From: Bacillota bacterium
GTDB taxonomy: Bacteria; Bacillota; Clostridia; Christensenellales; Aristaeellaceae
Length of the DNA stretch: 64,000 nucleotides
Direction of reading: 5' to 3'
Assembly (NCBI GenBank): GCA_023421395.1
Contig: JAEZTL010000053.1
Location: 1-64,000 of the forward strand
Numbering within the stretch: position 1 is the stretch's first letter; every line of letters begins with the position of its first letter. The position numbers and the translations under genes were made by a program. The notes under the pieces were generated by a model. The model was not told where the DNA came from, ran no database searches, and saw only the letters and a program-made list of their open reading frames with translations. Positions 41,080 through 49,837 of this stretch are shown here, piece by piece.

Positions 41080-42801
41080 ATGGGCGTATTCAAAAAGTAC
41101 TTTCTAACCTATCGGCGTCCGTTTTATCTGGCCGTCGCCTGCGTGGCGATGGAGGCGGTGTGCGATCTGATGGGCCCCACCATCATGGCGCGGATTCTGG
41201 ACGAGGGCGTGCGGGCGTCGAACCTCGCGAAGGTGTATTGCTGGGGCGGGATCATGCTTCTTGTTACGGCGCTGGGCGCGGCGTTCGCGCTGGCGCGAAA
41301 CGCGCTTTCGAGCCGCGTATCCCAGAAGGTGGGCGCGGACCTTCGGCACGACCAGTTTGAAAAGATCCTGAAATTCTCCGAGTCCAGCGCGGACAGAATT
41401 CCCGCCGGCTCGCTGATCACCCGGCAGACCGGCGACATCACCCAGGTGGTGCAGTTTGTCAACGGCGCGATGCGCATTTTTCTGAAGGCGCCCATCACCT
41501 GCATCGGCAGCATCCTGCTGGCGTCGGCCCTCAATTTCCGGCTGAGTCTGGTGGTGTACGGCGTGGTCGCGCTGGTTGCGGCGCTGATCATCGTCAGCAT
41601 GAAGCTGAGTTATCCCCGGTTCGCGCTGCTTCAAAAGGCGGTGGACCGGATGAACTCCGTGGTGCAGGAGTACCTGATGGGCGTGCGCCTTGTGAAAGCC
41701 TTCGGCACTTACGGCGCGGAGTCCGCGCGCTTTGGGGAGGCCAACGAGGGGCTGATGCGCCGCGAGCTTTCGGCGCAGATGGTGATCACGCTCCTGTCGC
41801 CGCTGATGACCCTGGCCATCGGCCTGGGCACGGCGCTGATTCTTTGGCTGGGTGCGGGGCTCTTTCAGCGGGGCGCGGCGACGCCGGGCGACATCTCCGC
41901 TTTTACGGTCTACATGGCGCAGATCCTGATTTCCCTGACGATGATGACCAACATTTTCACCATCTTTGTCCGCACGAAGGCCTCCGCGATCCGGATCGCT
42001 GAGGTGTTTGACGCCGAGGAGGACTTCGCACCCGGAGGGGAGACCCGGGTGGAGGATGGCGGCGTGGAGTTTGATCACGTGACCTTCGCCTACCCCGGGG
42101 GCAGCGGCGTGCCCGCGCTTGACGACGTTTCCTTCCGCGTAAAGCCGGGTGCGTCGCTGGCGGTGATCGGCCCCACGGGCAGCGGCAAGTCCACGCTGGC
42201 TTGGCTGTTGCTCCGGTTTTACGATGTCCAGCGCGGACGCGTGCTGGTGGGTGGGCGCGACGTTCGGGAACTGGACGTGGGCGCGCTGCGCGCCGCCGTC
42301 GCGCTGGCACCCCAGAAGGCGCTGCTGTTTTCCGGCACCGCGGCGGAGAACATCGGCTGGGGCGATCCCGGCGCGGGCGAGGACGCGATGTGGGCGGCGC
42401 TCGACATGGCCCAGGCGGACTTCATGCGCGCCGCGCCGGATGGGCTTGGCAAACCGCTCAACGGCGGCGGGGTCAACCTTTCGGGCGGGCAGAAGCAGCG
42501 GCTTTCCATCGCGCGCGCGCTGGTCCGGCGCGCGAAAGTGCTCGTCATCGACGACGCCACCAGCGCGCTGGATGCGCTGACCGAGGCGAAGGTGCGCGAC
42601 GCGCTGGTGCGCGACCGCGCCGGCCGCACGTTGATCCTCATCACCCAACGCTGCACCACCGCCATGTTCGCGGACCGCATTCTGGTGCTGGACGGAAGCC
42701 GCGTGGCGGGCATTGGCACGCACCGGGAACTGATGCGGGAGAGCGAAACCTACCGGGCGCTGTACCGGTCCCAGGTGGCGGGAGAGGGGGCGCCGGCATG
42801 A
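41080..42801 (+). CDS. Heterodimeric ABC exporter subunit with degenerate ATPase site
   Basis: A 573-residue half-transporter with six membrane helices (~15-305) and an ATPase domain. Walker A GPTGSGKST and signature LSGGQKQRLS are intact. The catalytic Glu after Walker B is Asp (LVIDDATSALD), and the H-loop His is Gln (LITQRC). These are the known changes of the non-catalytic partner in BmrC/LmrC-type heterodimers. It exports drugs, lipids or peptides with the next gene. CCGGGGGA precedes the ATG at 41080; the longer frame has no ribosome site. It overlaps the partner by four bases. Confidence 0.92.
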   Translation: MGVFKKYFLTYRRPFYLAVACVAMEAVCDLMGPTIMARILDEGVRASNLAKVYCWGGIMLLVTALGAAFALARNALSSRVSQKVGADLRHDQFEKILKFSESSADRIPAGSLITRQTGDITQVVQFVNGAMRIFLKAPITCIGSILLASALNFRLSLVVYGVVALVAALIIVSMKLSYPRFALLQKAVDRMNSVVQEYLMGVRLVKAFGTYGAESARFGEANEGLMRRELSAQMVITLLSPLMTLAIGLGTALILWLGAGLFQRGAATPGDISAFTVYMAQILISLTMMTNIFTIFVRTKASAIRIAEVFDAEEDFAPGGETRVEDGGVEFDHVTFAYPGGSGVPALDDVSFRVKPGASLAVIGPTGSGKSTLAWLLLRFYDVQRGRVLVGGRDVRELDVGALRAAVALAPQKALLFSGTAAENIGWGDPGAGEDAMWAALDMAQADFMRAAPDGLGKPLNGGGVNLSGGQKQRLSIARALVRRAKVLVIDDATSALDALTEAKVRDALVRDRAGRTLILITQRCTTAMFADRILVLDGSRVAGIGTHRELMRESETYRALYRSQVAGEGAPA

Positions 42802-44633
42802 GCGAACGAAGCGGGAGCAAACAGCCGCAGATCGGCCGGGGTTTCGGCAACGCGGGCGCGCGGTTCGCGCCGGGGCAGAAGGCACGGGACGGGCGCGGCA
42901 CGCTTATGCGCGTGGTATTGCTCTACAAAAACCAAAAAGGCGCGCTGGCGGCGATTTTGGGGCTCACGGTGCTGTCGGCGGTGGTGGCGGTTTTGATCCC
43001 CTACTGGACGGGCCGCGCGTTCAACGCCTTCGCGGGGGCGAAGCTGGATGACGACCTGATCAAAAAGTGCCTCGCGGCCATCGTATTTCTGGGCGTCGCG
43101 GGCTACGTTTCGGGGACTGTCTGCGACGTATTGATGCTCCGGGCCTCCCAACGGCTCGTCCGGAGCCTGCGGGGCGCGTTCTTTGAAAAACTGCAGCGCC
43201 TGCCGCTCCGGTTCTTCGACACCCGCCCCCACGGCGACACCATGAGCCGGCTCAGCAGCGACGTGGACAGCATCTCGGCCACCATCGCCCAATCCACCAC
43301 GCAGATTCTGTCCAGCGTGCTGTCGCTGACGGGCTCTCTGATCGTGATGCTGTCGCTGAACGTCCCGTTGACGGCGGTCACGCTGGTGTCCGTGCCGCTG
43401 GTGGGTTTTTTGACGCGATTGATCACGAAGCGCAGCCGCGCCCATTTCCTCGCGCAGCAGCGCGCGCTGGGCGCGATGAACGGCGTGGTGGAGGAGACCA
43501 TCTCCGGCATGCGCCTGGTCAAGGCCTTCGGTCGGCAGCGCGCGGTGATGGCGGAACTGGACGAAATCAACGGACGGCTGCTGGAGAGCGGCTACCGGGC
43601 GTTTTTCTGGTCCGGCCTGATGATGCCCCTGGTCAACGTGATCGGCAACCTCACTTTCGCGCTGGTGTCCATCGCCGGAGGATGGCTGTCGATCACGGCG
43701 GGGCTGAGCGTGGGCGCGGTGGTCAGCTTCCTCAGCTACTCCAAGCAGTTTGCCAGGCCGCTCAACGCGGTGGCGGGGCTTTTCGCCACGATCCAGTCGG
43801 CGCTGGCCGGCGCGGAGCGCGTGTTTGAGGTGATGGACGAAGCGGAGGAGCGTCCGGACGCGCCCTGCGCCCGGAGCCTTGTCAGCCCCGGCGGAAGCGT
43901 GGAGTTTGATGGGGTGTGCTTTTCCTACGACAGCGGTCATCCGGTGCTGAGGCGCGCCAGCTTCACCGTGCCCGCCGGGCAGACCTGCGCGCTGGTGGGC
44001 GAAACCGGTTCCGGCAAGACTACGGTCGTCAACCTGCTGACCCGGTTTTACGACCCGGACTCCGGACGCATCCTGATCGACGGGCAGGACATCCAAAGTG
44101 TGACGCGAGAGAGCCTCCGGCGCGTGTTTTCGGTGGTGCTGCAGGACACCTGCCTCTTTACCGGAACCATCATGGACAACATCCGCTATGCGCGCCCCGG
44201 CGCGGCGGACGAGGAAGTGGTCGAGGCGGCCAGGCTCGCCCGCGCCCACGGTTTCATTGAGCGGCTGCCGCGTGGCTATCAGACGGAATTGGCCGGCAAC
44301 GCGGATACCCTCAGCCAGGGCCAACGGCAGCTCATCGCCATTGCCCGCGCGGTGCTTTGCGAGAGCCGCATTCTGATCCTGGACGAGGCCACCTCATCCG
44401 TTGACACCAAGACGGAAAAGGATATTCAGAAGGCCATGCTGCGTCTGATGAAGGGGCGCACCAGTTTTCTGATCGCCCACCGCCTGTCCACCATCCGCGA
44501 TGCGGACCAGATCCTGGTGCTCTCCGGCGGTCGTATCGTCGAGCGGGGCAGCCACGAGAGCCTGATGGCGGAAAAGGGCCGCTACTACGAGATGGTGGTC
44601 AGCCAGATGGGGCTGGAAGGGGAGGGGACGTGA
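42798..44633 (+). CDS. Heterodimeric ABC exporter subunit, catalytic partner
   Basis: A 611-residue half-transporter that complements the previous gene. After a ~35-residue Gly/Arg-rich N-terminal tail there are six helices and an ATPase domain with Walker A GETGSGKTT, Q-loop VVLQDTCLFTGT, Walker B with catalytic Glu LILDEATSSVD and the H-loop LIAHRLST. Its own signature is LSQGQRQLIA, the degenerate form expected when it faces the partner's inactive site. Together they form one working and one degenerate nucleotide site. The substrate cannot be predicted. Confidence 0.93.
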   Translation: MSERSGSKQPQIGRGFGNAGARFAPGQKARDGRGTLMRVVLLYKNQKGALAAILGLTVLSAVVAVLIPYWTGRAFNAFAGAKLDDDLIKKCLAAIVFLGVAGYVSGTVCDVLMLRASQRLVRSLRGAFFEKLQRLPLRFFDTRPHGDTMSRLSSDVDSISATIAQSTTQILSSVLSLTGSLIVMLSLNVPLTAVTLVSVPLVGFLTRLITKRSRAHFLAQQRALGAMNGVVEETISGMRLVKAFGRQRAVMAELDEINGRLLESGYRAFFWSGLMMPLVNVIGNLTFALVSIAGGWLSITAGLSVGAVVSFLSYSKQFARPLNAVAGLFATIQSALAGAERVFEVMDEAEERPDAPCARSLVSPGGSVEFDGVCFSYDSGHPVLRRASFTVPAGQTCALVGETGSGKTTVVNLLTRFYDPDSGRILIDGQDIQSVTRESLRRVFSVVLQDTCLFTGTIMDNIRYARPGAADEEVVEAARLARAHGFIERLPRGYQTELAGNADTLSQGQRQLIAIARAVLCESRILILDEATSSVDTKTEKDIQKAMLRLMKGRTSFLIAHRLSTIRDADQILVLSGGRIVERGSHESLMAEKGRYYEMVVSQMGLEGEGT

Positions 44634-44690
44634 CGGGAAGGCGGGGCTTCCTCTTTCGATCACAAGCTTCGGCGGGTCTTTGATGCACAA

Positions 44691-44721
44691 AAGTGCAGGG
44701 CGAAACGAATCGCTCTGCACT
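44691..44721 (-). terminator. Terminator at the end of the liv operon
   Basis: AAGTGCAG pairs with CTGCACTT, with an inner GCGA/TCGC helix. On the minus strand the stem is followed by TTTTG, suited to ending the livF transcript; it could also end the exporter transcript. Confidence 0.65.
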
Positions 44722-44789
44722 TGCTTTATACCCTTCTCGGGGGCAAAGGGCATCATGCCCCCGCGGAGCCCCGATGCTTTCTCCTGCGC

Positions 44790-45512
44790 TTACTTTTCCC
44801 GCGTCTTGCCCAGGTACGCCTCGCGCACCTGCTTGTTCTCGAGCAGCTCCTCGCCGGTGCCGGTCAGCGTGATGCGCCCGGTCTCCAGCACGTAGCCATA
44901 ATTGGCGGCGCGCAGCGCGGCGTTGGCGTTCTGCTCGATCAAAAGGATCGTGATGCCCTCCTTGTTGAGGGTGCGGATGATCGAAAAGATATCCCGCACC
45001 ACCATCGGCGCCAGACCCAGCGACGGTTCGTCCATCATCAGGATCTTGGGCCGGCTCATCAACCCGCGGCCGACCGCCAGCATCTGCTGTTCGCCGCCGG
45101 ACAGGGTGCCCGCCAATTGCCAATGTCGTTCCTTGAGCCGGGGAAACAGGTGGTACACGTGCTCGATGTCCTGCTCGATGGCGGGCTTGCCGACGCGCAT
45201 GTACGCGCCGATCCGCAGGTTTTCCAGCACCGTCAGGTTGGGGAACACGCGGCGGCCTTCCGGCACCAGCGCGATGCCCTTTTCGACGATCTTCTGCGTG
45301 TCCATGCCGCCGATGGGCTCGCCCGCGTAATGAATGGTGCCGGCGGAGGGGCGCACCAGGCCGCTGATGGCCCGGAGCGTGGTGGACTTGCCTGCGCCGT
45401 TGGCGCCGATCAGCGTCACGATGGCGCCCTCCTCCACGCTGAAGGAGATGCCCTTGAGGGCTTCGATGCCGCCGAAGCTGACCTTGAGATCCTTTACGGT
45501 GAGCAGGCTCAT
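44790..45512 (-). CDS. livF: Branched-chain amino acid-type ABC importer ATPase (LivF)
   Basis: A 240-residue ATPase of the LivF family. Walker A GANGAGKST, VPEGRRVFPNLTVLENL (LivF mark), signature LSGGEQQML, Walker B ILMMDEPSLGLAP and IEQNANAAL are all in place. It works with LivG under the LivH/LivM permease. It is the last gene of the set; its start overlaps the livG stop by four bases. Confidence 0.95.
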   Translation of the reverse strand: MSLLTVKDLKVSFGGIEALKGISFSVEEGAIVTLIGANGAGKSTTLRAISGLVRPSAGTIHYAGEPIGGMDTQKIVEKGIALVPEGRRVFPNLTVLENLRIGAYMRVGKPAIEQDIEHVYHLFPRLKERHWQLAGTLSGGEQQMLAVGRGLMSRPKILMMDEPSLGLAPMVVRDIFSIIRTLNKEGITILLIEQNANAALRAANYGYVLETGRITLTGTGEELLENKQVREAYLGKTREK

Positions 45513-46348
45513 GCTTCTTCCACCCCCAGGTATGCCTTGATCACGTCGGGGTTGAACTGTACCTCGGCGGGCGTGCCGGAGGCGATGTACTTCCCGAAGT
45601 CGATGACGTAGATGCGGTCGGAGATGTCCATGACCAGGTTCATGTGGTGCTCGATCATGAACACGGTGAGGCCAAACTGCGCTTTGATCCTCCGGATGAA
45701 GTCGGAAAGGTCGTCCGTCTCCTGCGGGTTCATGCCGGCGGCGGGCTCGTCCAGAAGGAGCAGGTTCGGGCCGGTGGCCAGCGCCCGCACAATCTCGAGG
45801 ATGCGCTGCTTGCCGTAGGGGAGGGAGGAACTCTTCTCGTTCCGGACGGAGGAAAGCCCCAGCGAGTCGATCAGTTCCAGCGCCTCGCGCCGCATGCGCG
45901 CCTCCTCCTGAAAATTCAGTCGAAAGGTCGCGGAGACCACGTTGGCCTTAACGTGCAGGTGCTTGGCGATGAGCACGTTTTCAAACACCGTCAGGTCCTT
46001 GAAGAGGCGGATGTTCTGAAAGGTGCGCGCCACGCCCTTTGCGGTGATCCTGTCCGGGGTGTTGGCGACGAGCCGGGTGTATTCGCCCTGGTGTCCGGCG
46101 GCGTAGAGCTTTTTCATCTTGCCGGAGGGAAAGCCTTCCGCGATGGTTTCGCCCCGGAGCGTCACCCGCCCGTTGGTGGGCGCGTAAACGCCGGTAATTA
46201 CGTTGAAGGCCGTGGTCTTGCCCGCGCCGTTGGGGCCGATGAGGGCCACGATTTCGCCCTCGTTCACGTCCAGCGTCAGATCGCTCACGGCGACCACGCC
46301 GCCGAACTGCATCGTCACGTTGTCCAGGTGCAGCACGTTACTCGCCAT
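45509..46348 (-). CDS. livG: Branched-chain amino acid-type ABC importer ATPase (LivG)
   Basis: A 279-residue ATPase with Walker A GPNGAGKTT, Q-loop VARTFQNIRLFKDLTVFENV (LivG mark), a signature region reading SLPYGKQRILEI, Walker B LLLLDEPAAGMNP and MIEHHMNLV. It carries the longer LivG insertion between Walker A and the Q-loop. The ATG at 46346-46348 is preferred because GGGGGG lies at proper distance; the GTG at 46357 abuts it. The start overlaps the end of livM. Confidence 0.95.
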   Translation of the reverse strand: MASNVLHLDNVTMQFGGVVAVSDLTLDVNEGEIVALIGPNGAGKTTAFNVITGVYAPTNGRVTLRGETIAEGFPSGKMKKLYAAGHQGEYTRLVANTPDRITAKGVARTFQNIRLFKDLTVFENVLIAKHLHVKANVVSATFRLNFQEEARMRREALELIDSLGLSSVRNEKSSSLPYGKQRILEIVRALATGPNLLLLDEPAAGMNPQETDDLSDFIRRIKAQFGLTVFMIEHHMNLVMDISDRIYVIDFGKYIASGTPAEVQFNPDVIKAYLGVEEA

Positions 46349-47450
46349 CCCGCGCACCCCCCTTCACGGAAGCATTCCGCTTTTTCCAGAAGAAGTCCCA
46401 CGAGAATTCGTTCGTCCCCATCAGGCCCCGGCGGTAGAACAGCACCACCACCATGAGCAGCACCGAGAACACCACCATCCGGAACCCCGTGCGCAGAAGC
46501 GGCACCTCAAAGGTTCCGATGGTCAGCGGCGTGTCGAAGAATCGGAGCCACCACTCCTTCGCCGCGGTCACCAGAAACGCCGAAAGCACGCTGCCCGTCA
46601 CCGAGCCGATGCCGCCGATGACCACGATCAGCAGGATGTCGTAGGTCATGGCGATTTTGAAGGTGGAAGAATCGATGGACTGCATGAACATCGCCAGCAT
46701 GCCGCCCGCCACCGCCGTGAAGAAGGAGCTGATCACAAACGCCAGGTTTTTGTGCTTCATCAGGTTGATGCCCATGGCCTCGGCGGCGATTTCATCCTCC
46801 CGGATGGCCTTGAACGCCCGGCCATAGCTGGACTTGATCAGAAGCACGACCGCGCCGACGCACACCGCGGCGATGATGAAGGTGGTCACGATGGAGCCCA
46901 GCTTCGGGATGCTCTTGAGGCCGTAAGAGCCGTTGGTGACGGTGTTAAGCTGCGGGCTGGCGATCAGCGCGCGGACGATTTCGGAAAAGCCCAGTGTGGC
47001 GATGGCCAGGTAGTCGCTCTTGAGGCGCAGGATCGGCAGGCCGATCAGCGCCGCGAAGGCCGCCGCCACCAGGCCGCCCGCGATCAGCGCCAGATAAGGG
47101 TACGTCGTTTGCAGCCAGGCCGGCGCGCCGTCGAGAAAAGTCCGGAAGGAGATGATGGCGGAGGAAATGCCATCCATATAGTACACGCCTTCAATCTTCC
47201 CGGTGGGAATGGTCAGAATGGCGGTGGTGTATGCGCCCAACGCCATAAAGCCCGCCTGCCCCAGCGAGAACAGGCCCGTAAAGCCGTTCAGAAGGTTCAT
47301 CGAAACCGCCGCGATGGCCAGGATCGCGCTCTTCTGCAATACCGAATACAGCATGCCCTGGGCGAAGCGGTTCGCCTCCAGAACGCTGAGCGCGTAGATC
47401 AAAAGGGCGATTGTGATGAGCGATAGAAGCCATTTTGTCGTCTTTTTCAT
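46338..47450 (-). CDS. livM: Branched-chain amino acid-type ABC importer permease (LivM)
   Basis: A 370-residue permease with about ten helices. SMNLLNGFTGLFSLGQAGFMALGAY is the LivM N-terminal signature. LRLKSDYLAIATLGFSEIVR and the EAA-like loop GRAFKAIREDEIAAEAMGI contact the ATPases. It starts six bases after livH. Confidence 0.95.
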   Translation of the reverse strand: MKKTTKWLLSLITIALLIYALSVLEANRFAQGMLYSVLQKSAILAIAAVSMNLLNGFTGLFSLGQAGFMALGAYTTAILTIPTGKIEGVYYMDGISSAIISFRTFLDGAPAWLQTTYPYLALIAGGLVAAAFAALIGLPILRLKSDYLAIATLGFSEIVRALIASPQLNTVTNGSYGLKSIPKLGSIVTTFIIAAVCVGAVVLLIKSSYGRAFKAIREDEIAAEAMGINLMKHKNLAFVISSFFTAVAGGMLAMFMQSIDSSTFKIAMTYDILLIVVIGGIGSVTGSVLSAFLVTAAKEWWLRFFDTPLTIGTFEVPLLRTGFRMVVFSVLLMVVVLFYRRGLMGTNEFSWDFFWKKRNASVKGGARDGE

Positions 47451-47456
47451 ATCGCG

Positions 47457-48338
47457 TCACACCTTATCCGTCGTCTTTTCGCCGAAGAGGCCCGTGGGCC
47501 GGAACAGAAGCATCACGATCAGCAGGACGAACGTAAAGGCGTCCGAGAAGGTGGACGCACCCGCCGCCACCAGCGCCGTTTCAAACATGCCGATCACAAA
47601 GCCGCCCACCATCGCGCCCGGCACCGAGCCGATGCCGCCCAGCACCGCCGCCACAAAGCACTTGAGGCCAGGCAGCGTACCGCTGAAGGGATTGACCGAC
47701 ATGCGGTCCGTAAAATAGAGGATCGAACCCACCGCGGCCAGCGCCGAGCCGATCACGAAGGTGACGGAGATGACCGTGTTGATCTTGATGCCCATGAGCT
47801 TCGAGGTCTCAAAATCCTTGCTGACCGCGCGCATCGCCATGCCGATCTTGGTGTGATTGATGAGCTGTGTCAATCCCCAGACCAGGAGGATCGCGATGAC
47901 GGGCGTGACGAAGGTGACCAGCGAGGCCGACACGTTGCCGATCTGGAAAATACGCTTGAGGAAGGGGATCTCGGGATAGGGCTTGGGCAGCGCGGAAAAG
48001 AGGTAGGTCGCCAGGTTCTGCAGAAGGTACGATACGCCGATGGCCGAGATCATGATGGACATACGGGGCGCGGTGCGCAGCGGCGCGTAGGCGGCGCGCT
48101 CAATGGCAAAGCCCAGAAGAATCGTGCAGGCGATCACGATGGGGATCGAGATCTGCCAGGGCAGGCTGGACATGGAGAAGATCATGAAGTAGCCGGCCAT
48201 CATGAAGATATCGCCGTGGGCGAAGTTGATCAGCCGCAGGATCCCGTACACCATCGTATAGCCGATGGCGATCAGCGCGTAGGCGCCGCCCAGCGAAATG
48301 CCGGTCAGGAAGTGCTGCGTTAACGTAGTCAGGCTCAT
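47457..48338 (-). CDS. livH: Branched-chain amino acid-type ABC importer permease (LivH)
   Basis: A 293-residue permease with about eight helices. GGAYALIAIGYTMVYGILRLINFAHGD is split around the family signature, and GMAMRAVSKDFETSKLMGI is the ATPase-contact loop. GGAGGGG lies before the ATG. It follows livK by 67 bases containing a hairpin (48362-48387) that may lower expression of the membrane parts relative to the binding protein. Confidence 0.95.
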   Translation of the reverse strand: MSLTTLTQHFLTGISLGGAYALIAIGYTMVYGILRLINFAHGDIFMMAGYFMIFSMSSLPWQISIPIVIACTILLGFAIERAAYAPLRTAPRMSIMISAIGVSYLLQNLATYLFSALPKPYPEIPFLKRIFQIGNVSASLVTFVTPVIAILLVWGLTQLINHTKIGMAMRAVSKDFETSKLMGIKINTVISVTFVIGSALAAVGSILYFTDRMSVNPFSGTLPGLKCFVAAVLGGIGSVPGAMVGGFVIGMFETALVAAGASTFSDAFTFVLLIVMLLFRPTGLFGEKTTDKV

Positions 48339-48361
48339 GGAACCCCTCCGATTTACAAGAA

Positions 48362-48387
48362 CAGGGGCCGATGGGTATCGGCCCCTG
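48362..48387 (-). terminator. Intercistronic hairpin between livK and livH
   Basis: CAGGGGCCGAT pairs with ATCGGCCCCTG over 11 base pairs with a four-base loop. The following U-tract is weak (TTCTTGT on the minus strand), so partial termination or 3' protection of the livK message is likely, giving more binding protein than permease. Confidence 0.65.
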
Positions 48388-48405
48388 CGCTAAAAAATCC
48401 GCCGA

Positions 48406-49560
48406 TTACTGGATGGTAACCGTCTTGAGGAACTTGAAAGCGCCGCTTTCGACGGTCTTGATGTAGGCCATGTCCTTCTTGGCGTCGCCGTTCTCGTCGA
48501 AGGAGATCGCGCCGGTCACGCCGGTGATGGAGACGTTCGGCAGCGCGTCGCGGATTGCCTGGGAATCGACGGAACCGGCCGCCTGGATGGCCGCCAGCGC
48601 GGTCATGTAGGCGTCATAGCCCAGTGCGGAAACCGCCGCCACGCCTTCGCCGCCGTTCTTCTCCATCGACTCGGGGTTGGCCTTCAGATATTCCTTGAAG
48701 CCCTTGACGAAGCCCGCCGCGGTGGGATCGGCCTCGTCGAAGAAGGTGGACAGCGTGATGCCTTCGGCGTCGGCGCCGGCGTTCTCGATGATGGTCACGT
48801 TCTCCCAGGTATCGCCGGCCATGATCTTGGCGGTGATGCCCAGCTCGCGGGCCTGCTTGATGAGCAGCGGCGCCGTGGCGATGGACGAAGGCGCGAAGAT
48901 GACGTCCGGATTCGCGGCCTTGACGTTGGTCAGGATGGCCTTGAAATCGGTCTGGTTGGTCTGGAATTGCTCGTCGGCGACGATGGCGGCGTCACCGGCC
49001 AGTGCCTTGAAGGCTTTCAGGAAGAAGTTGCCCAGGCCCGAGGAATAGTCATCGCCCAGCTGGGTGATGACCGCCGCGGTCTTGGCGCCGTCCTGGAAGG
49101 CGTAGTTCGCCATGACGGTGCCCTGGAAGGGATCCAGGAAGCACACGCGGAAGTAGTAATCGTTGCTCAGGGTGACCTGCGGGTTTGTGCAGGAAGCGCC
49201 GATGGCGGGCACCCTGGCGTCGGCGAAAATGCCGCCGGCCGCGATGGAGACGCCGGAGCCGTAGGAGCCGAGAACCACGGAAACGCCGCTGGCGATCAGG
49301 CTCTGGGCGGCGGTGACGGCCTCGGTCTTGTCGGACTTGTTGTCTACCTCCACCAGCTCCACCTTGTAGGTCTTGCCGCCCACGTCCACCGTCGGGGTGA
49401 CCTGGTTGGCGTAGCGCATGCCCAGCACTTCCTGGAAGCCGCCGCCACCGTTTTCACCGGTCACGGGCTCGAACACGCCGACCTTTACGACATCTTCCGC
49501 GAAAGCGACGGCGGGGACGATCAGCATGAGGGCGAGAACCAAGGCGAGTACCTTCTTCAT
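48406..49560 (-). CDS. livK: Branched-chain amino acid-type solute-binding protein (LivK)
   Basis: A 384-residue exported periplasmic-binding-fold protein: signal peptide MKKVLALVLALMLIVPAVAFA, then the type I fold with VKVGVFEPVTGENGGGG, VVLGSYGSGVSIAAGGIF, VPAIGASCTNPQVT and AVITQLGDDYSSGLGNFF. No lipobox cysteine is present after the signal, as in the other binding proteins of this window. The ligand may be Leu/Ile/Val or another small amide. AAGGAGGG sets the start at 49558-49560. Confidence 0.93.
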   Translation of the reverse strand: MKKVLALVLALMLIVPAVAFAEDVVKVGVFEPVTGENGGGGFQEVLGMRYANQVTPTVDVGGKTYKVELVEVDNKSDKTEAVTAAQSLIASGVSVVLGSYGSGVSIAAGGIFADARVPAIGASCTNPQVTLSNDYYFRVCFLDPFQGTVMANYAFQDGAKTAAVITQLGDDYSSGLGNFFLKAFKALAGDAAIVADEQFQTNQTDFKAILTNVKAANPDVIFAPSSIATAPLLIKQARELGITAKIMAGDTWENVTIIENAGADAEGITLSTFFDEADPTAAGFVKGFKEYLKANPESMEKNGGEGVAAVSALGYDAYMTALAAIQAAGSVDSQAIRDALPNVSITGVTGAISFDENGDAKKDMAYIKTVESGAFKFLKTVTIQ

Positions 49561-49589
49561 GAATTTCCCTCCTTGCAAGTGATGCCCAC

Positions 49590-49618
49590 ATTATACGCTT
49601 GAAATGACATATTTGCAA
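49590..49618 (-). promoter_or_regulatory. Promoter of the liv operon
   Basis: On the minus strand, TTGCAA (49613-49618), 17 bases, and a perfect TATAAT (49590-49595). Further TTGCA motifs lie upstream at 49679, 49708 and 49719. Confidence 0.75.
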
Positions 49619-49746
49619 GCGAAAATGTGCGGTTTGAAAACTGGTTTTCGATCAGACCGGCACAAAATGACGGGGAACTTGCAGCAATATGCATCTTCAC
49701 ATGAAATTTGCAGGAACGTTGCAATTTCGCACAAAGGGCGTCACGG

Positions 49747-49775
49747 TTGACGCTTCCGGCGGGCTATGCGATACT
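49747..49775 (+). promoter_or_regulatory. Promoter of the unknown membrane protein gene
   Basis: TTGACG (49747-49752), 17 bases, then GATACT (49770-49775). It overlaps the longest possible frame, so it favours the downstream start at 49838. Confidence 0.65.
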
Positions 49776-49792
49776 TAAAGCGGCTGATTTTC

Positions 49793-49820
49793 AACGGGCA
49801 CGGCCATGGCCGTGCCCGTT
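49793..49820. promoter_or_regulatory. Perfect 28-base palindrome in the 5' untranslated region
   Basis: AACGGGCACGGCCA and its exact complement form an uninterrupted palindrome between the promoter and the AGGAGGG ribosome site. No T-run follows on either strand. It could be a protein-binding operator or a stable cruciform/hairpin affecting translation. Confidence 0.6.
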
Positions 49821-49837
49821 CAAGGAGGGTTCGCCGG

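Noticed and set aside
42201..42797. Upstream extension of the second exporter gene through the first exporter gene
   Set aside because: Arg/Gly-rich out-of-phase reading of the first ATPase domain; the ATG at 42798 overlaps the previous stop in the usual coupled manner.
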